64,000 nucleotides of DNA, from NCBI RefSeq assembly GCF_013408335.1, contig NZ_JACBZR010000001.1, positions 3,318,501-3,382,500 on the forward strand, written 5' to 3'. This DNA comes from Nocardioides panzhihuensis (GTDB lineage Bacteria; Actinomycetota; Actinomycetes; Propionibacteriales; Nocardioidaceae). The position numbers and the translations under genes are program-made. Positions 35,788 through 42,654 of the stretch are shown piece after piece (position 1 is the stretch's first letter; every line of letters starts with the position of its first letter). Under the pieces are notes generated by a model that saw nothing but the letters and a program-made list of their open reading frames with translations, was not told the origin of the DNA and searched no databases.

Positions 35788-37176
35788 CTAACGGACCGCA
35801 CCGGGCGACTCAGCCGCCAACGCCGCAGTCACCTCGGCCGCTGCACGCTCCCCGGACCGGATCGCGCCGTCCATGTAGCCGTTCCACACCGTCGCCGTCT
35901 CCGTCCCCGCCCAGTGCACGCGCCCGCACGGCGTACGCCAGCCGTCCCGCGCGTGCTCGAGCCAGGCCCCGGGCACCGGGACCGCGGCGTACCCGCCCTC
36001 AGCCCAACGATCTTCGGGCCAGAGCTGCTCGACGTAGTCGAGGGGCTGCATCGCCTGCGGACCGAATACGCGGCCAAGCACGTCGAGGACCGCCGTACGC
36101 CGCTCGCCCGGATCCAGGGCAGCAAAGGTCCGGTAGCGGTCACCGTAGGTGAAGCAGACCAGCACCCCGCGCGAGCCGTCGTCAGGAGAGTTGTCGAAGA
36201 CGACCCCGACCGGCTGGGCGTCGTAGGCGACCATCTGGCCGGACAACCCATCCTCACGCCAGAAGGGAGAGTCGTACCGAAGGTGGACCTTCGCGACGTC
36301 TCCCATGACGCTGGAGGCCAGCCAGCGTCGACGGGAGGTCGGAAGCGCGGGTTCGAACTCGATGTGGGACGTCGCGGCGGGCGCGCTCGTCACCACCACA
36401 CGATCTGCGCGGACATTGCCGCGAGCGGTCTCCACCGTGACCGCATCGTCGCCCTGGCGGATCGCCGAGACCGGCGTCCGGACATGGACTCGCCCGCCGA
36501 GGCTGGCGGCAGCCGCCAGGGCGGGCGCCTGCGCACCATCGACGAACCGGCTGTCCTGGGCGTAGCCGATCGTCTCCATCAGCGAGCGCATGCCGCCGGC
36601 ACCCGCAACATAGAAGAGCAGGTGGAACATCGACAGGTCGCGCGGCTCGCACGACCACACTCCCTGCACTGCGAGCGCAAGCCTCCGCCTGGCCGCCGGC
36701 GAATCCACATGGGCATCCACCCATGAGTGCACGGTCTGGCTGTCCCACTCCTCCAGCGACGAGCATGCCAGCGGATCGGCGAGGTCGATGGTCGCGGCCA
36801 GCGCATCGAGCCGCCCCTCGAGGCGCTCGTAGTCCTCGACGCCGGGACCCTCGGAGTGCTGGTCCGACGTGAACGGGTACGTCGTACCGTCCGCCCAGAT
36901 CTCGACGTGCCGGCCGACGTCGTAGGACTGGAAGGTCGGGCATCCGAAGCGCTCCGCCCAGGCGAGCAACCGGGTCTGGGTCGGCCCCACCCATTGGCCA
37001 CCGTGGTCGACCACGACGCCGTCTCGGCGCTCCGACCAGATCCGACCGCCTACGCGGTCGGCCGCCTCGAGCACGACCACGTCGACCCCCGCTTCGCGCA
37101 GCTCGATCGCGGTCGCGAGACCCGCGTACCCGGCTCCGACGACCACGACCTGGCAACGCCTCGGCAGCGCACTCAT
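35788..37176 (-). CDS. Flavin-containing monoamine oxidase
   Basis: A 462-residue FAD amine oxidase of the MAO/putrescine-oxidase type. The dinucleotide-binding VVVVGAGYAGLATAIELREAG starts at residue about 9, followed by EAADRVGGRIWSE (FAD signature), DHGGQWVGPTQTRL and, near the C terminus, GRVHWAGTETATVWNGYMDGA, which contacts the flavin. It would oxidise an amine to an aldehyde plus ammonia and peroxide. GGGAGG six bases before ATG 37176 sets the start. Divergent from the permease genes and cotranscribed with the TetR gene. Confidence 0.92.
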   Translation of the reverse strand: MSALPRRCQVVVVGAGYAGLATAIELREAGVDVVVLEAADRVGGRIWSERRDGVVVDHGGQWVGPTQTRLLAWAERFGCPTFQSYDVGRHVEIWADGTTYPFTSDQHSEGPGVEDYERLEGRLDALAATIDLADPLACSSLEEWDSQTVHSWVDAHVDSPAARRRLALAVQGVWSCEPRDLSMFHLLFYVAGAGGMRSLMETIGYAQDSRFVDGAQAPALAAAASLGGRVHVRTPVSAIRQGDDAVTVETARGNVRADRVVVTSAPAATSHIEFEPALPTSRRRWLASSVMGDVAKVHLRYDSPFWREDGLSGQMVAYDAQPVGVVFDNSPDDGSRGVLVCFTYGDRYRTFAALDPGERRTAVLDVLGRVFGPQAMQPLDYVEQLWPEDRWAEGGYAAVPVPGAWLEHARDGWRTPCGRVHWAGTETATVWNGYMDGAIRSGERAAAEVTAALAAESPGAVR

Positions 37177-37261
37177 CACAGACCTCCCATTTCACGGACC
37201 CGGAGAACGAAATCCGACTCACAACCTTGACATGTGTGACCTCGGCCACCCACTCTGATAG

Positions 37262-37281
37262 ATAACTGATCCGTTAGTCAA
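37262..37281. promoter_or_regulatory. TetR-type operator between amine oxidase and permease genes
   Basis: On the minus strand TTGACTAACGGATCAGTTAT matches the operator at 35002-35021 in 14 of 20 positions, including TTGA, the central G and TCAGTTA. It lies between the divergent amine-oxidase and permease transcripts. A TTGACA hexamer at 37227-37232 and the TTGACT inside the site could be -35 elements for the two directions. Confidence 0.65.
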
Positions 37282-37294
37282 CTATGGAGACCAC

Positions 37295-37456
37295 ATGGAC
37301 GAGCAGTTCGAGGCCGAGCTGGAACGACGACTCTGCCTGATCGACGACCCCAGCACCGAAGAGGGTCCTCTCCCCCGCCTACCGTTGTCTGACGTCGTAC
37401 TGAGTGTCGTCGGCCTCGTGGTTCTGTCGGTTGCGCTGTTGTTGTGGTGCCTGTGA
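37295..37456 (+). CDS. 53-residue single-helix membrane protein coupled to NCS1 permease
   Basis: A small gene: ATG with GGAG upstream, an acidic N-terminal half beginning MDEQFEAELERRL, then a strongly hydrophobic segment (DVVLSVVGLVVLSVALLLW) ending in CL. Its stop overlaps the permease start (TGATG), so the two are translationally coupled. Short one-helix partners directly upstream of secondary transporters are known for sodium/solute symporters. By analogy this may be an assembly or activity partner of the permease, which is inference. No known family is recognised. Confidence 0.7.
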   Translation: MDEQFEAELERRLCLIDDPSTEEGPLPRLPLSDVVLSVVGLVVLSVALLLWCL

Positions 37457-38937
37457 TGAGTGACTCGAACAGCGGGGCCTCGCGGACCGATGTGGCCCCA
37501 GCCGCCGACAAGGACGGCACCCTCAACGAGCTGCCCCTGATGCGATCCGAGCGGATCTGGGGCTTCTGGGACTACAGCGCCGTCAACGTCGGTCTCGCCA
37601 TCGCCACCTGGGCCTTCCTCCAGGGCGGGGCGGTCGCGTACTACGTCGGCGCCAAGCAAGCCATCGCCAGCATCGTCATCGGCTACGGCATCAGCGTGCT
37701 CCTCGTCGCGCTGGCGCCGTGCCTGCCCTGCTCCCGGTGGGGCATCGAGCAGTTCGCGAGCCTGCGCAGCGCCTTCGGCGTACGCGGCGCCAGGATCGTC
37801 ATGCTCGTGATGTCCGTGATCTTGGCCGCCGCCTGGTCAGCCGTACTGGCGATCATGTGCGGGCACGCGCTCGCCAACGTCGCCAACCAGGTGCTCGGCA
37901 CCAGCATCTCCACCACCAGCGCGGCCGTGAGCGTCCTCGGACTCCTGGCCGTGGCCGTGTCGTGGACGATCGTCGCTCGTGGACCCCAGTCGATCGAATG
38001 GGTCAATCGCCTCATCGCGCCCGGACTGATGCTCGTCACGGTAGGGATGCTCGTCCTGGTTTTCACCAAGACCAGCTGGAGCGATCTGGCCGCCCTCCCG
38101 GCGATCGACCCCTGGGGTGACAGCCACCTCGACTTCATGCTCGCGGTCGAGCTCAACATCGCGGGTGGCTTCGCATGGTGGCCCAACGTCGGCAATCTCG
38201 CCCGCCTCACCGACAGCCCGCGCGCTGCGTACTGGCCGAACATGATCGGCCTGTTCCTCGCCTCGGTCGTCGCGGCCATCGTCGGCGTGTTCTCGGCCCT
38301 CGCCCTCAACTCCGAGGACCCGACACTCTGGATGGTGCCTCTCGGCGGCGCCGTGCTCGGCGTCATCGCGCTGGCGTTCGTCGGGATGGCGAACATCACC
38401 AGCATCGTCGCTCAGAGCTACTCCGCCCTGGTCGCCCTTCGTGGAGGCGGCGGCGATCGGCTCCGCCGCGCACCCTGGGCGCTGCTGGCGATCATCGTGC
38501 TGCTCCCGGCCGCGATCCTGGTGTTCTTCCCCGGCGCCGTCTATGACAACTACGGTCGGTTCGTGTCCTGGGGCGCGATCGTTGTCGCTCCGCTGTGCGG
38601 CATCCAGATCGCGGACTACTTCCTCCTCCGGCGCCAGGAGCTCGCACTCCGCGATCTCTACCTGCCCGACCGACGCTCCGCGTACTGGTTCTGGAACGGT
38701 TTCAACCCGATCGCGATCCTCGCCCTCGCCTGCGGTGCGACCGTCTACGCACTGCTGCTCAATCCGGTGACCTACGAGCCGGCCGCATGGTTCCGCTACG
38801 CCACTGCCTCGGTCCCCGCGTTCGTCGCCGCAGGCGGGATCCACTACGTCCTCACCAAGGCCCTCGTGGCACGTACCTCAGTCGGCGGCTACCCGGACAG
38901 CACCTCAGCCCGGATACGTCCAGCTACGGAAGCGTAG
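37456..38937 (+). CDS. NCS1 family permease (cytosine/purine/hydantoin/amine type)
   Basis: A 493-residue, 12-helix transporter of the nucleobase:cation symporter-1 family. The opening RIWGFWDYSAVNVGLAIATW, then PCLPCSRWGIEQFASLRSAFGVRG and GFAWWPNVGNLARL are characteristic of the helix 1, helix 3 and substrate-site regions. Members import cytosine, allantoin, hydantoins or vitamin B6. Because it is divergent from an amine oxidase and shares its operator, it may import the amine that the pathway degrades. The ATG overlaps the stop of the 53-residue gene. Confidence 0.9.
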   Translation: MSDSNSGASRTDVAPAADKDGTLNELPLMRSERIWGFWDYSAVNVGLAIATWAFLQGGAVAYYVGAKQAIASIVIGYGISVLLVALAPCLPCSRWGIEQFASLRSAFGVRGARIVMLVMSVILAAAWSAVLAIMCGHALANVANQVLGTSISTTSAAVSVLGLLAVAVSWTIVARGPQSIEWVNRLIAPGLMLVTVGMLVLVFTKTSWSDLAALPAIDPWGDSHLDFMLAVELNIAGGFAWWPNVGNLARLTDSPRAAYWPNMIGLFLASVVAAIVGVFSALALNSEDPTLWMVPLGGAVLGVIALAFVGMANITSIVAQSYSALVALRGGGGDRLRRAPWALLAIIVLLPAAILVFFPGAVYDNYGRFVSWGAIVVAPLCGIQIADYFLLRRQELALRDLYLPDRRSAYWFWNGFNPIAILALACGATVYALLLNPVTYEPAAWFRYATASVPAFVAAGGIHYVLTKALVARTSVGGYPDSTSARIRPATEA

Positions 38938-39273
38938 GCCGAGGCCTCGGACCCGGAGGCGAGAAGCCGGAGACGTACGACGCAGCCGCGGCCGTCGTTC
39001 GAGACTCCCCCGGCGCCGGCAATCACCGCGTCGGGGGGGGACGCCGAAGACGACGAGCATGAGATCGGCCAATGCCACACCGATCAGGCCGCACGCCCCC
39101 GGAGGCCGTGCACGCGGCCGCAAGCCGCCTTGAGTCAGTAGAGAAAGTTCTCACAAACCGGCCGGATGAGTCTGTGATCCGCCTGGCGACGGCGCGACAG
39201 GCCTCCGTCACCTGATCTGCCGCCCTTGGCTTGGACCGCTCTCTGCGCGGCATTGCGGGCGCGTCCTGCTCGA
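38938..39273. other. Gene-free stretch between permease and accessory genes
   Basis: About 336 bases with no convincing gene. Short open frames here lack ribosome sites and read as low-complexity Arg/Ala/Ser peptides. A run of eight G occurs at 39033-39040. The stretch marks the change from the catabolic genes to poorly conserved accessory genes next to the integrase remnant. Confidence 0.6.
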
Positions 39274-39558
39274 CTACTCGTCAACGTACGAGTCTGGATC
39301 GTCGAATCGGCTCGTCTCCCGCTCACGGTGCGGTCCGACGTACGTGCGGTAGCCGACGAGCCAATCGGTGGACTTCCATTCGATGGTGCGGCGCGCGGAC
39401 TCGAGATTGCCCACGCAGAAGTGGAGTCGACCGCCCAGCAGCACCAGGCCTCGCCGCCAAAGCAAGACCGGCAGAAAGTCTGGGAGGTGACTACGAGTCA
39501 CCCATCGCGGTGCAACCCTGCGGCCGTTTTCGGTCCTCACGACGCGCCACCAGCCCAT
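39274..39558 (-). CDS. Hypothetical protein, accessory region
   Basis: A possible 94-residue protein: N-terminal MGWWRVVRTENGRRV, a hydrophobic middle (LPVLLWRRGLVLLGGRLHF) and a charged C terminus. The composition looks like real protein rather than antisense noise, and it follows the 176-residue gene on the same strand after about 50 bases. However, no good ribosome site is visible and an overlapping plus-strand frame exists. No family recognised. Confidence 0.4.
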   Translation of the reverse strand: MGWWRVVRTENGRRVAPRWVTRSHLPDFLPVLLWRRGLVLLGGRLHFCVGNLESARRTIEWKSTDWLVGYRTYVGPHRERETSRFDDPDSYVDE

Positions 39559-39611
39559 ATGCACAGTTTGGCACGGAGGAACGATCCGCAGGGTGGTTCA
39601 TCGCGGAGTGG

Positions 39612-40142
39612 TTAGGGGCGTCGCAGATCAGTTGCCCAGAGATCGAAGACCTCACTTTTTGTGAGTCGGACCTGACGCTCACACGCGTCATGAACTTCAA
39701 CCTCGATCTCCGCCAGGCGCCGACCCCATCCACCCGCTACCTCGTCCTCGAGGCCGTAGAGCGCACCAAGCGGGTCGTCGTGAAACTCGCGACCGTAGTC
39801 ATTCTGCTCGAACACACCGGTAACTGCTGTAAGAACCCATCGCCAGCCTGCTTTGCCGTCGAGGTGCATGCGTGCAATGTGATCGAACGCAAGTCGCGCC
39901 GCCGCGCCGGCCTTGCTGATCGGCTCGACGCCCGCATCGGCCAGGGCGTCCGGGAGGAGGTCATGCACTTCTCGAATGTCGCTGGAGTTCAAAGAAGCGA
40001 GCGCGACGATCCCTTCTCCGTCCTGACCTTGCGCCAGCCAATACGCCGCCCACATGGGAACGAGCTCTGTCCGTAGCGTCCCGAGGGTTTCCCAAGCACT
40101 AACCAGTGCTGGCGATGGGATGTCCTCTGGATTGGTGGCCAC
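39612..40142 (-). CDS. Hypothetical acidic protein, accessory region
   Basis: A 176-residue, acidic, soluble and mostly helical protein beginning (GTG) MATNPEDIPSPALVSAW, with WAAYWLAQGQDGEGI, DIREVHDLLPDALADAG and a tryptophan-rich GKAGWRWVLTAV. No family is recognised with confidence. Size, acidity and isolation beside a mobile-element scar recall orphan immunity-type proteins, but that is only a suggestion. The start lies at the edge of the recombinase remnant region, so its promoter may have been changed by rearrangement. Confidence 0.62.
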   Translation of the reverse strand: MATNPEDIPSPALVSAWETLGTLRTELVPMWAAYWLAQGQDGEGIVALASLNSSDIREVHDLLPDALADAGVEPISKAGAAARLAFDHIARMHLDGKAGWRWVLTAVTGVFEQNDYGREFHDDPLGALYGLEDEVAGGWGRRLAEIEVEVHDACERQVRLTKSEVFDLWATDLRRP

Positions 40143-40234
40143 CCGTCCAGACTGGCTGAATCATCGCGCCTACGCCATCGGATATGACGGCATCCGTGGT
40201 CTCCAAGCGGTTTCTACTCAAGCCACGTCGAGCG

Positions 40235-40454
40235 CGTGGCCGACCCCGCGAGTTCACGACCTCCGCCACACCCGCGCCGCGCTCTGGCTGGGTGGCGGCG
40301 CTGACCCCAAGGTGCTGCAGCGCATCCTGGGGCACGCCTCCGCCGCATGACGATGGACCTCTACGGCCATCTGATCGACGACAACCTCTGGGACTCGGCC
40401 AAGCGGCCCGGGGGCATCCTGGGGGCATCTGAGCCCGACGAGGAGACCGGAGAG
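40235..40454 (+). pseudogene. Tyrosine recombinase (phage-type integrase), C-terminal remnant cut by IS481-type element
   Basis: A fragment of an integrase catalytic domain: HDLRHTRAALWLGGGADPK has the RHxxR box and VLQRILGHASA precedes the tyrosine segment. After a one-base frameshift near 40346 the other frame continues MTMDLYGHLIDDNLWDSAK, where the Tyr would be the nucleophile. The N-terminal part is missing. The frame is then interrupted at 40454 by the insertion sequence and resumes at 41891-41914 with an acidic tail and a stop, 16 bases from the CCA end of tRNA-Val. This is the normal position of an integrase beside its tRNA attachment site. Non-functional. Confidence 0.85.
40440..40454. 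repeat. Left target-site duplication of IS481-type element
   Basis: GAGGAGACCGGAGAG, directly before the left end of the element and repeated exactly at 41876-41890. Removing the element and one copy restores the acidic tail of the integrase in frame. Confidence 0.93.
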
Positions 40455-41875
40455 TGTCATGTCGCGGGACATCGGTGACAGTTCTGCATCAGGACATCGG
40501 TGACACTTCGAATCACCTTGGTGGTGACACTTCTGGCTGGGTTTGGGTGGTGCCTGCCAATGAGCCTGTTGATCCTCGTGTCCGTCTCGCGATCGTGGAG
40601 TGGCCACGTGATGCGCCGCGGGGAGCGGTGACGACCTTCTGTGCCGAGCACGAGATTTCTCGCAAGACCTTCTACTCGATCCGTGCCAGGGTTCGCGCCG
40701 AGGGCGCGGCCCCAGCGCTTGAGCCCCGCAGCCGGCGGCCCCAGGCGAGCCCTTCTCGGATCACCGAGGTGGTCAAGCAGCAAGCCCTTGAGGTGCGTGC
40801 GGCACTGGAGTCCTCGGGCCTGGACCACGGCCCGATCAGCGTGCACGACAAGATGCACGCGATGGGGCTCGACCCGGTCCCCTCGGTCGCATCGTTGGCA
40901 CGGATCTTCCGTGCCGCTGGTGTGGCTCGTCTTGAGCCGAGGAAGAAGCCCCGCTCGGCGTGGCGTCGGTTCGTGTACCCCGCACCGAACGCGTGCTGGC
41001 AGCTGGATGCCACCGAGTACGTCTTGACCAGGGGCCGTAGGTGCGTGATCTTCCAGCTCATCGATGACCACTCCCGCTACGCGGTCGCTTCCCATGTGGC
41101 GTGGGCAGAGACCTCCGATGCGGCGGTCGCCGTCTTCGACAAGGCCCTCACGGCCCACGGCGTGCCCCAACGTCTGCTGTCCGACAACGGCCTGGCGCTG
41201 AATCCGACCCGGCGCGGGATATTGGGCCGTCTCGTGGTGCGAGCGATGGAGCTGGGAGTCGAGCCCATCACCGGCAAGCCCTACAAGCCGACCACCCAGG
41301 GCAAGAACGAACGCTTCCACCAGACCCTGTTTCGCTACCTCGACAAACAACCACTCGCCGCCAGCCTGGCCGAGCTGCAGGCCCAAGTCGACACATTCGA
41401 CCAGATCTACAACACCCAGCGCCCCCATCAAGGGCTACCTGGCCGCGTCACGCCGCAGACGGCGTGGGAGGCCACCGAAAAGACCGAGGCACCGCGACCC
41501 ACGCCGACACCCTTCACCCCTGCCCACCGACCGCGACCAGCGGTGATCCCGACCGACCTGCCGCCCGACACCCAAGCTCGGAAATTGACCTGCGTCGGCA
41601 CACTCTTCCTGGACAAGGTCCAGTACAAGGTCGCCAGAGGACGTCGTCACGAACACGTCCTGGTCATCACCAGCGGTGAGAACATCACCATCGCCGATCT
41701 GGACGGCGAGATCCTCATCGAGCACACCCGACCCGCACCAGGCGTCACCTACGTCGGCAACGGGCGACCCCTCAACCCCGGCCCCGGAAACCTCAAAACG
41801 TCACCGATGTCCTGACACATCAAACGTCACCGATGTCCTGATGCAGAACTGTCACCGATGTCCTGAGACACGACA
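40455..41875 (+). mobile_element. IS481-family insertion sequence, 1421 bp, complete
   Basis: The ends are imperfect inverted repeats of about 50 bases beginning TGTCaTGTCgCgGGACATCG on the left and the complement TGTCGTGTCTCAGGACATCG on the right, flanked by a 15-bp target duplication. The motif GGACATCGGTGAC occurs twice at the left end and three times, inverted, at the right end, presumably as transposase-binding sites. It holds one intact transposase gene. The exact target duplication and open transposase suggest fairly recent insertion. Confidence 0.93.
40550..41815 (+). CDS. IS481 family transposase
   Basis: A DDE transposase of about 421 residues. An N-terminal helix-turn-helix (TTFCAEHEISRKTFYSIRAR) is followed by an rve-type integrase core with catalytic residues in QLDATEYVLT (Asp), LLSDNGLAL (Asp) and TQGKNERFHQTLFRYL (Glu), then YNTQRPHQGLPG. 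A C-terminal beta domain (LTCVGTLFLDKVQYKVARG) completes it. Start uncertain: adjacent GTG codons at 40547 and 40550 are most likely, since the open frame upstream lies in the terminal repeat. Appears intact. Confidence 0.93.
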   Translation: MPANEPVDPRVRLAIVEWPRDAPRGAVTTFCAEHEISRKTFYSIRARVRAEGAAPALEPRSRRPQASPSRITEVVKQQALEVRAALESSGLDHGPISVHDKMHAMGLDPVPSVASLARIFRAAGVARLEPRKKPRSAWRRFVYPAPNACWQLDATEYVLTRGRRCVIFQLIDDHSRYAVASHVAWAETSDAAVAVFDKALTAHGVPQRLLSDNGLALNPTRRGILGRLVVRAMELGVEPITGKPYKPTTQGKNERFHQTLFRYLDKQPLAASLAELQAQVDTFDQIYNTQRPHQGLPGRVTPQTAWEATEKTEAPRPTPTPFTPAHRPRPAVIPTDLPPDTQARKLTCVGTLFLDKVQYKVARGRRHEHVLVITSGENITIADLDGEILIEHTRPAPGVTYVGNGRPLNPGPGNLKTSPMS

Positions 41876-41890
41876 GAGGAGACCGGAGAG
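41876..41890. repeat. Right target-site duplication of IS481-type element
   Basis: Exact copy of the 15 bases at 40440-40454, immediately after the right terminal repeat. Confidence 0.93.
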
Positions 41891-41932
41891 GATGAGGACG
41901 AAACAGGGTCCTGACCTGGCAAAACAAGGTGG

Positions 41933-42005
41933 TGGACGCAGAGGGACTCGAACCCCCGACATCCTCCTTGTAAGGGAGGCGCTCTACCAACTGAGCTATG
42001 CGTCC
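41933..42005 (-). tRNA. tRNA-Val, anticodon TAC
   Basis: A full cloverleaf on the minus strand: acceptor GGACGCA / TGCGTCC, D-arm GCTCAGTTGGTAGAGC, anticodon stem CCTCC / GGAGG with loop CTTACAA (anticodon TAC, reading GUA/GUG), and T-arm GGGGGTTCGAGTCCCTC. The discriminator A at 41933 is followed by an encoded CCA (41932-41930). Its 3' end faces the integrase remnant and is the probable integration target. Confidence 0.97.
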
Positions 42006-42064
42006 GAAGCGCCCCAAGAATACGCGACCAGGGGCTGGCCCGACGAACCGGGCCGTAAATGGAA

Positions 42065-42102
42065 GTTGAGCCGCTGACGTCTCGGGTCGTCAGCGGCTCA
42101 AC
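42065..42102 (-). terminator. Hairpin downstream of ahpE
   Basis: Perfect 15-bp arms (GTTGAGCCGCTGACG and its complement) with an 8-base loop, about 90 bases after the ahpE stop and before the tRNA gene. No strong T run follows on either strand. A terminator for the ahpE transcript is the likeliest role. Confidence 0.65.
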
Positions 42103-42189
42103 AGTTATAGGTTAGATCCCACCCAGGGCATAAGAAAAGCGATGTAACCACCCTGTTAACACAACTTGGATGATTGGTAAACTATCCGC

Positions 42190-42654
42190 TCACACCACGG
42201 CGTGGAGCTGTGTCAGGTGCTCGTCCAGGTCGCGGCCGTCGGCGTTGGCGTTGTGCACGGCCCACCGCAGCACCCCCGACTTGTCGACGATGTAGGAGGA
42301 GCGCAGCGGGGCGCCGGTGCGGTCGTTGAAGACGTCGTAGGCCTTGGTCACCTCACCGTGCGGCCAGAAGTCGGAGAGCACCGGGAAGTTGAGTCGGTCG
42401 GTGTCGGCGAACTGCCGCATGGCGTACATCGGGTCGCACGAGATCGCCAGGACCTCGGTGTCGAAGGTGACGAACTCGTCGAGCCGATCGCGCAGCCCGC
42501 TCATCTCGCCGGTGCACACGCCGGAGAAGGCGAACGGGAAGAAGAAGATCGCCACGGCCTTCTTGCCGTGGAAGTCCGACAGCGTGATGTCGGCACCGAA
42601 CTGGTCACGGAGGGTGAAGTCCGGGGCCGGCCCGCCGGTCTCAAGTCCACTCAC
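42190..42654 (-). CDS. ahpE: AhpE-type peroxiredoxin
   Basis: A 154-residue peroxiredoxin that reduces peroxides. The active-site loop FFFPFAFSGVCTGEM holds the peroxidatic Cys with the conserved Pro-Thr context; FNDRTGAPLRSSYIVD and the downstream Arg region fit the family. The only other Cys (AISCDP) is not at the usual resolving position, as in the one-Cys AhpE group. The start is GTG, overlapping the stop of the acyl-CoA ligase gene as GTGA. In Mycobacterium tuberculosis ahpE also lies near DUF3052 and aceE, so the order is ancestral with insertions here. Confidence 0.92.
   Translation of the reverse strand: MSGLETGGPAPDFTLRDQFGADITLSDFHGKKAVAIFFFPFAFSGVCTGEMSGLRDRLDEFVTFDTEVLAISCDPMYAMRQFADTDRLNFPVLSDFWPHGEVTKAYDVFNDRTGAPLRSSYIVDKSGVLRWAVHNANADGRDLDEHLTQLHAVV

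Noticed and set aside
39033..39040. Run of eight G as a possible phase-variable tract
   Set aside because: It lies in a stretch with no supported gene, so there is nothing for slippage to switch.
39226..39615. Plus-strand frame of 129 codons
   Set aside because: Lacks a ribosome site and motif; the minus-strand alternative looks slightly more protein-like, though neither is certain.
41676..42077. Plus-strand frame of 133 codons running through the tRNA gene
   Set aside because: It reads the IS end, the integrase tail and antisense tRNA; the peptide RRGTRTPDILL is a familiar artefact of translating tRNA genes.
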